Source: Picocystis sp. L7
Taxonomy: Eukaryota > Chlorophyta > Picocystophyceae > Picocystales > Picocystaceae
Assembly: GCA_020975725.1 (NCBI GenBank)
Contig: QXJR01000003.1
Location: forward strand, 806,001 to 870,000
DNA length: 64,000 nucleotides
Reading direction: 5' to 3'
Both the position numbers and the translations under genes were made by a program. Below, piece after piece: positions 36,167-45,567 of this stretch. The notes under the pieces are model-generated. The model had not been told where the DNA came from. It worked only from the letters and a program-made list of their open reading frames with translations, and made no database searches. Every line of letters starts with the position of its first letter. Positions within the stretch are counted from its first letter, which is position 1.

Positions 36167-37357
36167 ATGGACGGCGGCGCACGTGCTGCAGCAGCTGCGA
36201 TGGCGAGACACGCGCGTATGGCGAGGCCCATGAGGCGCGTGAAAGCTGCTGCTGCACCTTCGTTGGTGGGCATGTCGCAGGAGGAGCTGGGCGACCTCGC
36301 AGAAGCCATTGGAGAGAGAAGGTATCGTGGGAAGCAAATCTTCGACGCACTTTACACGCGCAAACTCAAGCGCGTGGAGGAGTTTGTACAGCTGTCCAAG
36401 AGTGCGAGGGACAAATTGAAGGGTCTGGGTGTGGAAACAGGACGAGCGGAGGTGTTCCATGCCGCGCGATCCACCGACGGGACCGTCAAGCTTCTGCTCA
36501 AGTTGCACGACGGACGAGTGGTAGAAACCGTCGGTATCCCGTCCAACTACTCCTCCAAAAGTAGGCTGACCGTCTGCGTGTCCTCTCAAGTTGGATGTCC
36601 CATGAAATGTACGTTCTGTGCCACCGGAAAAGGAGGGTTTGCCAGAAACCTGAGCGCCAGTGAAATCGTCGACCAGGTGCTGGCAATCGAAGAAGAATTT
36701 GGGAAACGGGTCACCAACGTGGTTTTCATGGGAATGGGAGAACCGCTGCTGAACCTTTCAGCAGTGATCAAGGCCCAACAGTGCTTGAACCAGAATGTGG
36801 GAATCGGTCAGCGCAACATCACCATCAGTTCGGTTGGAGTTCCCAATGCAATCCAGAAGCTTGCTTCGGAGAAGCTGCAGTCCACACTGGCCGTCAGCTT
36901 GCATGCTCCAAACCAAGCACTTCGTGAGAAGCTCATCCCAAGTGCCAAGACCTATCCTTTGTATGCACTGATGGAAGATTGTACGGCGTATTTCGAGATC
37001 ACAGGACGCAGGGTCACTTTTGAGTACACGCTGCTGAGCGGGGTGAATGATCTACCGGAACACGCCGAAGAACTTGCGAAGTTGCTGTATAAGCACAACT
37101 TGGCGAGTCACGTCAATTTGATTCCGTACAACCCCGTGGACGAATCTGACTACCAAAGACCATCCCGCCAAAGCATCTCCCTCTTTGAGGAAACGTTGAA
37201 GAAGCGGAAAGTCCCAGTGAGCGTGCGCGTGACAAGGGGTATGGATGCTTCCGCTGCTTGTGGCCAGCTCCGCAACCAGTTTCAAAAAGAACCTCTGCCG
37301 GAGTCCGTGGAGGGGACTTCTTCCGAGGATGCGGGTAGGCAGACGGCAACGGTCTGA
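36167..37357 (+). CDS. RLMN: RlmN-type radical-SAM rRNA/tRNA adenine-C2 methyltransferase
   Basis: A 396-residue enzyme that methylates C2 of adenosine in rRNA and tRNA of bacterial-type ribosomes, so probably a plastid or mitochondrial protein. The N-terminus is Ala/Arg-rich without acids for about 30 residues, like a transit peptide. The Fe-S motif is Cys144-x3-Cys148-x2-Cys151 (CPMKCTFC). The two catalytic Cys are present: Cys137 in TVCVSSQVG and one in SAACGQLRNQ near the C-terminus. VVFMGMGEPLLN and ISSVGVPNAIQKLA are typical. The ATG at 36167 is the first in frame. Confidence 0.93.
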   Translation: MDGGARAAAAAMARHARMARPMRRVKAAAAPSLVGMSQEELGDLAEAIGERRYRGKQIFDALYTRKLKRVEEFVQLSKSARDKLKGLGVETGRAEVFHAARSTDGTVKLLLKLHDGRVVETVGIPSNYSSKSRLTVCVSSQVGCPMKCTFCATGKGGFARNLSASEIVDQVLAIEEEFGKRVTNVVFMGMGEPLLNLSAVIKAQQCLNQNVGIGQRNITISSVGVPNAIQKLASEKLQSTLAVSLHAPNQALREKLIPSAKTYPLYALMEDCTAYFEITGRRVTFEYTLLSGVNDLPEHAEELAKLLYKHNLASHVNLIPYNPVDESDYQRPSRQSISLFEETLKKRKVPVSVRVTRGMDASAACGQLRNQFQKEPLPESVEGTSSEDAGRQTATV

Positions 37358-37725
37358 GCTACTTTTTGAGAATCGTGGTCACGGGCTTGCCGCGACCACA
37401 AGATGTTGGCCATGCCAGGACCGTCTCTCTCGTTAGCACCGTCCATCCCTTGTTTCCGAGCCATCTTGGATGGAACCCCAGCTCTTGTATATACACGTGC
37501 TCGTCTATTCCTGTCCCCTGCTCCCTGGGTGGACCCGATGTAGCTCGTTCTCGTCCCACCGCCCCTGTGCCACCCTCACCCGGAAGAGATGACCGTTGGT
37601 GGGTGTCGGGAGGGGAACGAAGCTTCTCGGATTCAAATATCGACGACGTTCGAAACCGAGGCCGACAGCTGTTCCAAGTGCAAAAGGGCGGTCCACACAC
37701 GTGAGAGCGCTGGCAATTGGTGAAG

Positions 37726-39510
37726 ATGGAGGACGAAGAATGCATCCCCAAGTCGTGGGAAATGCACGTGCGATCTTGCGCGGCAATACCGGCTTTGCGG
37801 TCCTTTCGAACACCGGAACCGTCGCGAAGGAAGGTGTCGGCGTACTACTCCGCTCCAAGGCCACAAGCCATGCATGAGAAAGGGATGGACTGGAGCGAAA
37901 CGTGGAACGTGATACAGAACGAAGATTTGGGCAGGAAAGTGAACGCGCTCAGGAACGAGAATGCTTATCTGAAGCGACATCTCGGAGACAAGTCCTTGAC
38001 TCCCATCCAAGCCTTGCGCATGCTTTACGGCACTGGGCCCGAGTCGACGCCCAGCCAAAGCCGAATGCAGGAAAACGACCATTCTATGATCTGCCAGACC
38101 GTGCCCGCTATACGGCACGAGAATCGCACGCCAGGTGCAACAAACTACAAGGCTTCGGACGAATCGCTTCCTTTCCGCGGAGGCAAAAGTGCGAGGCGCT
38201 CTCTTGGAGGAGAACTGAACTTGGCCTCTGACACCGAAAGAGTTTCTCCTCTGCAAGAGCGAATCCTTCAAGACATCGGGAATTGTAATCCCGGGGAATA
38301 TCTGAGCCCCCCTAAGGACTTGCCAAAGCCAGGAGAAGTGGAATGCGTGGAAGAGCAGGTTGAAAATGCAGAAACATTCGACATTGAGGAGGAAAATGCA
38401 GAGGCAATGGAGACGGAGGAAAAAAATGCAGACGGAACGTCCATCCAGCTGTCCGTTGAAAAATTCGACAGCCTAGACTGCTTAACTCTCAGCGACAACT
38501 TCTTTGCATACAATCAAAGCGAGGAAGAGATCACCAGCAAGGAAACAGCAAGCAACAACTTGGCCGACAAGAGACTCCTTCTGGTGAAAGGGCGAATGAT
38601 GTACAGACTCACTTACTTTCTCCTAGGATTCCTGGCCTTGGCTGGTAGTATCTTGGTGTTCTTCCGCCCTCCACATCAATTACCGCTTGGTTCAAAAGAT
38701 GACCAGGTTTCCTGCAAGGAAGAAAAAATGGACGGTGGGCGATTGCATAGCCATGAATCCGTTGCCAAAGAAGATAATGTACAGAGTGTATGGGGGAGAT
38801 TCGAAGATTCTCAGGACAATCAATTGCCCCTGAAACCCAGGCGGTTCAGAATTCCAACCTATCGTATAGATGCAGAGGTCAGCACGGAGATTACACCACC
38901 TGCTCTAACGGAGCAGCTTCGCATGCAAATCGGCAGAGACCCAGCATTTGAACACCTTCCGTACCCATGCTTCAGCGCCTTGGGTTTGCCACAACAAGCA
39001 GGTTCTGGGATTTGGCTTCCGGCTACAATCAGCATGTGGGCAGCTACTGCCTGTGCGACAGGGATTTTAGGATGGCTCTACATTCGCCTACAGCGTTCAA
39101 AGCGGTCGGGCATCGCCGGGCAAAGTAAGTTTCGAAGAGGCAGGGGCAGCGCTCCAAGTGCAAGGCACACCTCTTACTCTGATCAGGATGGCGATGGGTC
39201 TGGATTGCCCGTTGAGGAAGATATGTATCCGGATGTCATCCCCGACACTGGAACATATAGTGTGCTGAGGAAATCTGTCGTGCATGACCACGTCACGGTA
39301 ACCCCGTTGCGCCGCTCAGCAAGGCTTACCCCAGCTGGTCGTCCAGGGCTGAGTCGATACTCGTTGGCAGAAGCGTTCGATGATGTGAGGACCCCGCCAA
39401 GCTATCTTGCCTACGATGTAGAGCAGAGTGTCACAACTCTGGGGAAAACACCAAGACGGTCGCGTCGCCTCGCAGACAAGTACTATCAAAAAAACCATTT
39501 GGCAAGCTGA
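37726..39510 (+). CDS. Unrecognised two-span membrane protein with repeated RRSxRL motifs
   Basis: 594 residues, no family known to me. A short coiled coil (LGRKVNALRNENAYLKRHL) lies near residue 70. Residues about 85-280 are polar and acidic. A first membrane helix (MYRLTYFLLGFLALAGSILVF) is near residue 300 and a second (WAATACATGILGWLYIRL) near residue 440. The C-terminal part is basic with PLRRSARLTPAG and TPRRSRRLADKY, the same motif twice; similar Arg-Ser-rich motifs occur in chromatin and nuclear-envelope proteins, so an inner nuclear membrane role is conceivable but only a guess. ATG 37726 is the first in frame; a missing 5' exon cannot be excluded. Confidence 0.6.
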   Translation: MEDEECIPKSWEMHVRSCAAIPALRSFRTPEPSRRKVSAYYSAPRPQAMHEKGMDWSETWNVIQNEDLGRKVNALRNENAYLKRHLGDKSLTPIQALRMLYGTGPESTPSQSRMQENDHSMICQTVPAIRHENRTPGATNYKASDESLPFRGGKSARRSLGGELNLASDTERVSPLQERILQDIGNCNPGEYLSPPKDLPKPGEVECVEEQVENAETFDIEEENAEAMETEEKNADGTSIQLSVEKFDSLDCLTLSDNFFAYNQSEEEITSKETASNNLADKRLLLVKGRMMYRLTYFLLGFLALAGSILVFFRPPHQLPLGSKDDQVSCKEEKMDGGRLHSHESVAKEDNVQSVWGRFEDSQDNQLPLKPRRFRIPTYRIDAEVSTEITPPALTEQLRMQIGRDPAFEHLPYPCFSALGLPQQAGSGIWLPATISMWAATACATGILGWLYIRLQRSKRSGIAGQSKFRRGRGSAPSARHTSYSDQDGDGSGLPVEEDMYPDVIPDTGTYSVLRKSVVHDHVTVTPLRRSARLTPAGRPGLSRYSLAEAFDDVRTPPSYLAYDVEQSVTTLGKTPRRSRRLADKYYQKNHLAS

Positions 39511-39600
39511 AGGAGGATCTATACGAGACGGAATCGGAACCAGATGGAGTAACCCGCGGCCGCTTGTAACGGTACATCACAGAAAAGGCAAGCCTAGGGT

Positions 39601-40368
39601 TTACATGAATCCACCAGTGGCTTTGAATGTATTAGTGACAGTTTTTTTCTTTCTCCTGGCCAGCACATTCCTGATCTTGCGCAACGCATGGTTCATCTGG
39701 ACTGCACTTTCTCGATCTACCATCTCTGCACAGCACTGCAGTACCCTCCTTTGCAGTTCAACTATGGCAGCGGCAAGGGTTGCTTCCGTTGCTTGCACCA
39801 GTGGGTGGACACCCAGGCTATTGCATATGCTTGCAAATTGGGATTCCGAGAGTGCACATTCTTCGCACTCTTCGAGTTCCTCTTCGACCTGTTCACGGTC
39901 TTCGCCCAATGCGTCCCACGGTTCTCCGCCTTCTTCGAGCAGTTTCTCGCAACATTCGCCTACGAGGACGAACGCTTCTTCCGATTTTGGGAGGGAAGAC
40001 TTGTCTGGATGGAGCAGGAGAGCGATGCTCCTGTACTTTTCTTTCACTAGCTTTGCATCCACCCGGCGGTCTGTGCCATGGATGCCAAGCCCTTGTTTCC
40101 AGCGTCCTTGTCTGGCGTGTTGATGGACTCGTACGATGGCTTGTGCTCTTTCCAAGTCTATGCAGAGCATTCCTTCGCGTCCGATCCGGTCGATCTCTTG
40201 TCGGGCTTCCTGGAACCTCTCTTGACGCAGCATTTCGTGCAATCTACCCATGTACGTGTCTTGTTTCGGCGCCTTTCTCTTCGGTTCGAAGCTGGGTGTT
40301 TCGCGTCCTTCCACCACCTTTTCTTTTCCTTTCCTCTTGCGCGGTTCGTCTCCCGTTCCTTCCGCCAT
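39601..40368 (-). CDS. J-domain protein with N-terminal basic region
   Basis: A 255-residue protein of the DNAJB12/DnaJ-like type. Residues 1-35 are basic (possible nuclear signal), then a helical region, then a J domain around residues 95-145 with the HPD motif intact (YRSIALLLHPDKSS), giving Hsp70 stimulation. The C-terminal part is helical, with ELEECEECALSES acidic/Cys-containing segment and a basic end (RKIRNVLARRKKK). No membrane span. It begins 9 bp after the stop of the small coiled-coil gene on the same strand. Convergent with the membrane protein gene. Confidence 0.75.
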   Translation of the reverse strand: MAEGTGDEPRKRKGKEKVVEGRETPSFEPKRKAPKQDTYMGRLHEMLRQERFQEARQEIDRIGREGMLCIDLERAQAIVRVHQHARQGRWKQGLGIHGTDRRVDAKLVKEKYRSIALLLHPDKSSLPKSEEAFVLVGECCEKLLEEGGEPWDALGEDREQVEEELEECEECALSESQFASICNSLGVHPLVQATEATLAAAIVELQRRVLQCCAEMVDRESAVQMNHALRKIRNVLARRKKKTVTNTFKATGGFM

Positions 40369-40377
40369 GTCTTCAGG

Positions 40378-40620
40378 TTAAGCGTTTCGTTTCTTCTCTC
40401 CTTCCTTCTCTCCTTTGGGGAACGGAATGCGTCCTATGTCGGCGAGCACTTCCTGCATCTGCTGCACGCGTTCTTCCGTCCTTGCGATTCGTCCTTCGTA
40501 GAAGGCCAGCTGCGCCGGCAGTTTCCCCAGCTCTTCCCTGCCCGCTCGCTTCGCTTCCACGTCCGCCAGATGCGCCACGGCCTCCACCAGCCTCTCCGAG
40601 ATCGCCGAAGCGTCGTCCAT
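40378..40620 (-). CDS. 80-residue coiled-coil protein, possibly dicistronic with the J protein
   Basis: The frame from the ATG at 40620 encodes an almost wholly helical protein (SERLVEAVAHLADVEAKR, FYEGRIARTEERVQQMQEV) with a basic tail. I do not recognise the family. Only 9 bp separate its stop from the J-protein ATG, with no room for a terminator and promoter, so either both come from one mRNA or this is a long upstream frame in the J-protein leader. The frame is open back to 40932, but that part is not protein-like. Confidence 0.5.
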   Translation of the reverse strand: MDDASAISERLVEAVAHLADVEAKRAGREELGKLPAQLAFYEGRIARTEERVQQMQEVLADIGRIPFPKGEKEGEKKRNA

Positions 40621-41161
40621 CACGGATGCGCCGATTCCACGTGAAACGCACTCGAAGCCATCGTCTTCCTTTCGTCTTCCTTTCGAACCCGATCCTCTCC
40701 CGATCGATCCCGTGGTTTTGAAAGGGGACGAACGGGATCGAACCCGAAGGAAAGGGGAAGAAATCCACGGTCCGGGTGGTGGTTGGAGAGCATCCTGTCT
40801 GGGACACAGGATCCATGTCGGTGGACCACCAGGCCATTCGTGAGATGCGTGTTCACGTCCACACGCCATCCCAAACCCATCCTTGAGACGCCGTTCCCCT
40901 CGTCCAACGTAGTAAAGATGGTGCAGAGACAACCCACAGCTTCAGCGACACCACAAATGGGACTCCTTTCCTCCCTCCCTCCATCCGTCACAACCCTTTC
41001 ACAACCCCGGATCCTTTCCTTTCGCGATCCCCTTTCGTCCGGGTCAACCCCGTCCGACTTCCCCTTTCCAGGTTTCCCGATCAAACGAGCCTTTTCGTAG
41101 GGTTTCGACAGACGTGGCCGTCGCCGCGTCGGAAACGCGCGCGTTTCGCCGCGCATCTGCG
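40621..41161. promoter_or_regulatory. Divergent promoter region upstream of PAF1
   Basis: 541 bp with repeated GGGATCGAACCC/CCTTTCGAACCC motifs around 40670-40745 that pair as inverted copies. Similar TTTCGATCCC motifs recur in other promoters of the window. No gene is seen. Confidence 0.4.
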
Positions 41162-42259
41162 ATGCGTGGACGCGAAAAGAACGCGCACGGGAGGTTCCTG
41201 TACACGGCAGAGTACCGCAACAACCTACCGGACGCGTTCGGAGAGCCCAAGCTGCTGCGAACGCGCTTCGATGCCAGGCAACACGTGAGCTACCAAGCCG
41301 AGCTCGGCGCACGGTATGCGAGGGATTACCACGTGGAAACGGAAGGGATACATCCCGTCGCACTGATGGACATGGAACGTTACGTCGTGCCCGATGAAGA
41401 CGGAGCCGTGCTGGATCCAGCCGATGCGGCGCTCGTGGAAGCAGCACAGCAGGTGGCGGGTGGTCCCAGGGCCAAGTCCAGAGAAGTCTCCTGGCTCATG
41501 TACACCAAATACATCACCGATCACGTCGAAAACAGGGACGCAAAGGTTGACGTCGTGAGAGACAGGGAGGAGGAGGACCAAGAAACGGGCGGGAATCCCA
41601 GGGAAACGCTCATCCGAGACATACAAAGAGGATTCGCAGCGGTGCAGAAGGATCCCGTGCATCCGACCAAACCAGAACTGAAACCGGTGGAGGTTGTGCC
41701 GTTGATGCCAGGATTCGACAACTGGGCCAACGATTACGTGGAGGTGGTCTTCGATTACGAGCCTCTGCGTGACGATCCTGAGCACAAGAACCTTTCCCAG
41801 GAGGAGCTGGAGTACCTGGAAGATAGAGCGATCATCAAGAGCTTCACCGTACAAGGAGAGCTTCCGGGCAGCCAACAGGAGGTCAAGGACAGTTTCGTGG
41901 CCTATGCCGTCCCGAAGAAGAAAAAGCAGGAGACAGGGCAAGGGTTCCAAGAAACGCAGGTGAGCGGGGGCGATTACACATGGGTGAGGGAGTACAAGTA
42001 CGAATCTGGCCGGGCAGCGGAGGAGATCAAGGGCAATACGCGGGGTTCGTTTGTGGTGAACATGAGTCCTGGATCGGCCACGTTCAATCCCATCAGCCAG
42101 CGGATCAACCTGAAGCGCAAGGCCAGGGTGGACCTGGATCGCATCGGCTTCAGCCGTCCCTCTCAGATCGTCGTGGAACGTCGTGATTTTACGCCGGAGG
42201 AGTTGGCCGAGCGTCGCGCGGTGTTGGACTCCGTCCAACATCCCACCGCTTCTCCTTGA
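41162..42259 (+). CDS. PAF1: PAF1, core subunit of the Paf1 elongation complex
   Basis: A 365-residue homologue of Paf1 (plant ELF7), needed for elongation by RNA polymerase II and co-transcriptional histone marks. The N-terminal domain is clear: YTAEYRNNLPDAFGEPKLL aligns with human YCNSLPDIPFDPKFI, and VVPDEDGAVLDPADAALVE with the LDPAD motif. VSWLMYTKYI, PGFDNWANDYVEVVFDY and the conserved FVVNMSPGSATFNPIS region follow. The C-terminal Ser/Glu-rich tail of animal Paf1 is missing. The first ATG (41162) gives the expected N-terminus. AATAAA lies about 30 bp after the stop. Confidence 0.9.
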   Translation: MRGREKNAHGRFLYTAEYRNNLPDAFGEPKLLRTRFDARQHVSYQAELGARYARDYHVETEGIHPVALMDMERYVVPDEDGAVLDPADAALVEAAQQVAGGPRAKSREVSWLMYTKYITDHVENRDAKVDVVRDREEEDQETGGNPRETLIRDIQRGFAAVQKDPVHPTKPELKPVEVVPLMPGFDNWANDYVEVVFDYEPLRDDPEHKNLSQEELEYLEDRAIIKSFTVQGELPGSQQEVKDSFVAYAVPKKKKQETGQGFQETQVSGGDYTWVREYKYESGRAAEEIKGNTRGSFVVNMSPGSATFNPISQRINLKRKARVDLDRIGFSRPSQIVVERRDFTPEELAERRAVLDSVQHPTASP

Positions 42260-42465
42260 AGGCATGACAGTGGCAAGCTTCCTTCCTTTGAAATAAACCG
42301 CGGCCGCTCTTGATCCGGGGCGTGCTTGTGCGTCTTCTTACCATGTACACCTGTTCCCTCCATCTTCGGAGGTGGGTTGCATCGCCTGGCCACGAATTGC
42401 TCTGCTTGTGTCCCCTGTCTTGTGTCCATGGGTGGAGATTCCACAGTTCACGTCCATTGAGCGGC

Positions 42466-42936
42466 ATGGCCACGTCGACCGCCGCGTCGCCACGCGCATG
42501 GACGATGCAGGCGAGGTCTGCGCACACCTGCAGGTGTCCTGGAAGAGCGCACAGGCGCGCCAGGACCTCCAGGAAGGCGTTCGAGAGACGCGACGTGCGT
42601 CGGCGCGCCTCCCAGGACGCCGACGAGGCGGCGGAGCGGGAGGAAGGCGAAGCCAAAGCGCCACGTTCGCGCGAGGACGAGGTGGAAGAGGCGCAGGAGG
42701 ATCTGGGAAAGAAGATACAAGCGGCCAGAGAAGCGCGTGCGGCCGCGACGGACGCGGATGCGACGGGATACGTGCAGCAAGTGCTGGAGGAACTGCAGCG
42801 AGTGGAATGGCCAGGCGCAGGAGCCGCGTTCACGAGGACCTTGCTGGTCATTGCCATCGTGGGAGGTGCTGGAGCACTCCTGCTCGTGCTCAACGCCGCA
42901 CTGGCGAAGGTGTCGGAGCAGCTGTTTGGATTGTGA
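42466..42936 (+). CDS. SECE1: Plastid preprotein translocase subunit SecE
   Basis: A 156-residue protein: an N-terminal 55 residues rich in Ala/Arg/Ser/Thr (transit peptide), an acidic middle (SREDEVEEAQEDLGKKIQ), and the SecE core GYVQQVLEELQRVEWPG, then one membrane helix (LLVIAIVGGAGALLLVLNAAL) with a short tail. The E(L/W)xxVxWP motif is diagnostic for SecE. It forms the thylakoid Sec channel with SecY and is driven by plastid SecA, encoded here at 54454-57363. The start at 42466 was chosen for the transit-like sequence; the frame is open from 42310. Tandem to PAF1. Confidence 0.85.
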   Translation: MATSTAASPRAWTMQARSAHTCRCPGRAHRRARTSRKAFERRDVRRRASQDADEAAEREEGEAKAPRSREDEVEEAQEDLGKKIQAAREARAAATDADATGYVQQVLEELQRVEWPGAGAAFTRTLLVIAIVGGAGALLLVLNAALAKVSEQLFGL

Positions 42937-43286
42937 TGGAGAGGAGGCGGACCGCTCCAGTGGAGCCAGGAGCGGTCCACCCAAAACAACATGGGGGATC
43001 CGTGGATGGCAAAGGGAAAGGAAACGTACGGCAGATCGGAAGTGCAGGACGCACCGTCATGGCTCGCTCGGGAGCGGAAGAGTAGGCAACAGCGCAAGGA
43101 AACATGCAATGGGAACACATCGAAGCGATCCTGTTCGGATAAAAAATGAATGAACAGTACCCGGGAGGTACCAGAGAGAGGAGACTGCCCATGAGTCCTG
43201 CACCCCTCTCGTTGACAAATATGTGCGCGGGACATGTTGATCTGTTTGGCATCTTTGCTGGCCACCTACTGAAACCCAAATGCCAA

Positions 43287-45239
43287 TCACAAAGGAAAGG
43301 TCGGTGCTTGCTGCTTGAATTGGGAGGGGGCTTCGTAGATCAGCCTGGAACCAAGATCTGCGTAAGGATCAGTTTTGCGTTTAGTCAACAGGTAATCAAA
43401 GCCGCGGTATATCTCTGCCTGAATGTCCATGTAAGCTCTCTCACAGGCCTCCTTGTCGTTGGAAGAAACGTCCGACATGTCCATGGGCTTCCCGTACAAA
43501 AAGTAAAACCGCGGAGGGACCCGGGGGGCAATCAAGGGAGATGCAAAGTTCTCCTCCTGGCGAGACATCGCTGCGCTTCGGGCGTTAGGCAAATTTTTGA
43601 TACGTTCTCGAACCGAATCACCGATGATTGGAAGGTCCAGCACCTCCTTGGAGTCCAGCAGGATTTCGAAGATTTCGTCCCCACCAACTGCCGCAAAGGG
43701 TATGATGGTGGCATTGAACTTCGCAGCCATGCGTACAAACTCTGCATTCTGTGGCCAAAAGAGCTTGTACTCCTCCCCCCTGCCCTTGAAGGCCTCCCTC
43801 ACACCACCCGGAAAGAGAAGCACGGCTTCCTCCGCCTCCAACAACCTGTGCAGATTCCTTCCCGATACTTGAACCGCACCGAATTGCGAAAAGACATTGG
43901 TCACACCCCCACTCTCAGGCCCACTCTGTGCAAAGAGTGCAGGATGCGCCAGACCTCGCAACAGCATTTTCCTGTCTGAAAGAAAGCGCTCGATCATCAT
44001 GCCCATATCCAAAGCCCATAGGGTGTGGTTGCCCACAAACAACAAGGGCCTCTTCTCAGGGATACCACCCAGCCCCCTCACAACGTTCCCCTCGGGGGTG
44101 GTGGACAGGTAGATTGGCGATGTCAAGCAACGCAGGTTGTCTACCCCACCCTCCAACGCTTGGCGTCTCTCTGCATCGGTCGGAATGTCGACAGTCAGGT
44201 GCTTGAGCCCCCTCGGTCCCTTCAGATCTCTACTGGGCGAGGTCAGGCCTCGGCTTTCGACGTAGAAGTTAGCTTTCTCGATGACTTTCATTAGGTTCAC
44301 CCTTTTCTCTGCGAGTAGCGCGTGGCTGGCCCCTTGAATCTTTTCCAAGCGTGCCGTTCGCAGCCTCCGTCTTAATCTCTCCCCTTCCTCCACAGAGGGG
44401 AGCAGTCGATCTTCCTCCGCCGCCACGATCAACACCCTCTGTTTCAATTCTCTGATGTGAGGTTCCACCTTTTCCACTCCTTCCTTGAGCACCCGCAAGC
44501 GATGCTTGAGCACTTCCTGAGGGAACACTTCCGTGAGGGCCGGTGCCAGAGCCAACATCTCCACCAACGCGTTGGCGGTGTCAAAGGGAGACAAAGTTTC
44601 TCCGGCCAAGGTCTCTGCCACTCTCAGGGGGTTTGCCAAGACCGGTGCAATGGCGTAGGGAAGTGCTTCGTACACTTCTATTGGCAGCAAGGGGAAAAGT
44701 CCTCCCCATTGGGTCCATGGTGTCCTGGATGCACTAGTGGCTGGATTGATGAGCACCAACCTTTGCACGTGTTGGGGCAATCGATGTGCGACTTCGATGG
44801 CCACGACGGCGCCGAAGGAGTCCCCGGCGAGGTAGACGGGTCGTTCTGGCGGCGAATTTTCGGCCTCTCTTCTCACCGTATCGACGGCCTTGTCTACGAT
44901 TTCTTCGAAGTTGGCTTTGGAATCCTGTGGTACGGCCATGGCCCACAGGTCGAATTTGTCGGCCAGGTTTTCCGCTTGTGGCGCTATCATCTGTCCCGTT
45001 CCATCCAATCCTGGTAGGAACAGCATCAGTGGTCTGGTTTTCTCTTCCCTCTTCTTCACCAAGGGACAGAACCACCTGGGCGGACCACCGTCGTTGCAGA
45101 GGTAATCCCTAGGCACCATGGCCCCTTTTCGCTTTCCCATGGGTTTGTTCCCGGGTCCTCCATGCGTATTGGATCCCGTTCCCACCCTCCTGGCCATCTC
45201 CATCCTCGCGCCATTGCGATTATCCACGACCTTCTGCAT
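43287..45239 (-). CDS. PES1: Phytyl ester synthase / DGAT-type esterase-acyltransferase
   Basis: A 650-residue two-domain plastid-type enzyme of the PES1/PES2 family, which esterifies phytol or diacylglycerol, using acyl chains from galactolipids during chlorophyll turnover or stress. The N-terminal alpha/beta hydrolase has FLPGLDGTG and the nucleophile elbow GDSFGAVVA, with a late Asp/His region (VLIVAAEEDRLLPS, GASHALLAE). The C-terminal acyltransferase domain has the NHxxxxD motif (GNHTLWALDMG) and FPGGVREAFKGRGE. The first about 45 residues are basic and may be part of a transit peptide; the ATG at 45239 is used. It likely works with the chlorophyllase-like gene in phytol salvage, which is inference. 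Confidence 0.88.
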   Translation of the reverse strand: MQKVVDNRNGARMEMARRVGTGSNTHGGPGNKPMGKRKGAMVPRDYLCNDGGPPRWFCPLVKKREEKTRPLMLFLPGLDGTGQMIAPQAENLADKFDLWAMAVPQDSKANFEEIVDKAVDTVRREAENSPPERPVYLAGDSFGAVVAIEVAHRLPQHVQRLVLINPATSASRTPWTQWGGLFPLLPIEVYEALPYAIAPVLANPLRVAETLAGETLSPFDTANALVEMLALAPALTEVFPQEVLKHRLRVLKEGVEKVEPHIRELKQRVLIVAAEEDRLLPSVEEGERLRRRLRTARLEKIQGASHALLAEKRVNLMKVIEKANFYVESRGLTSPSRDLKGPRGLKHLTVDIPTDAERRQALEGGVDNLRCLTSPIYLSTTPEGNVVRGLGGIPEKRPLLFVGNHTLWALDMGMMIERFLSDRKMLLRGLAHPALFAQSGPESGGVTNVFSQFGAVQVSGRNLHRLLEAEEAVLLFPGGVREAFKGRGEEYKLFWPQNAEFVRMAAKFNATIIPFAAVGGDEIFEILLDSKEVLDLPIIGDSVRERIKNLPNARSAAMSRQEENFASPLIAPRVPPRFYFLYGKPMDMSDVSSNDKEACERAYMDIQAEIYRGFDYLLTKRKTDPYADLGSRLIYEAPSQFKQQAPTFPL

Positions 45240-45567
45240 CGCCGACGGCGGTGGAGTGCGACACGTCGACTGTGCAGGTGCTCGGTTGGGGGACGGGTTC
45301 CTTTCCTTACTACACCTACCCTTTCCCTTTCAAAGGCTCCGGTCTGAACCGGACCCAGACCCGGTCCATCGGGTCCTTCCCTTTCCCGTCACTCAGCTCG
45401 GGGATCGAACCGTCGAAGTCGGACCAAGGACTCTCCCTTTTCGGTCCCGGTTCAACCGTGGACGATCCCTTTCGTTCCTCCGGGATCGAAAAGAAGGTGC
45501 GTAGAGCGAACCGAAAGAACGTCCCCAGGGAGTTTCTTCTCGATCGAAGGTCGACGTCGGCGAAGCG
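45240..45567. promoter_or_regulatory. Bidirectional promoter, PES1 / plastid DnaJ
   Basis: 328 bp with GGGATCGAACCG near 45410, GGGATCGAAAAG near 45482, and the shared 15-mer AGGGAGTTTCTTCTC at 45527-45541, ending 26 bp before the DnaJ ATG. Confidence 0.55.
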
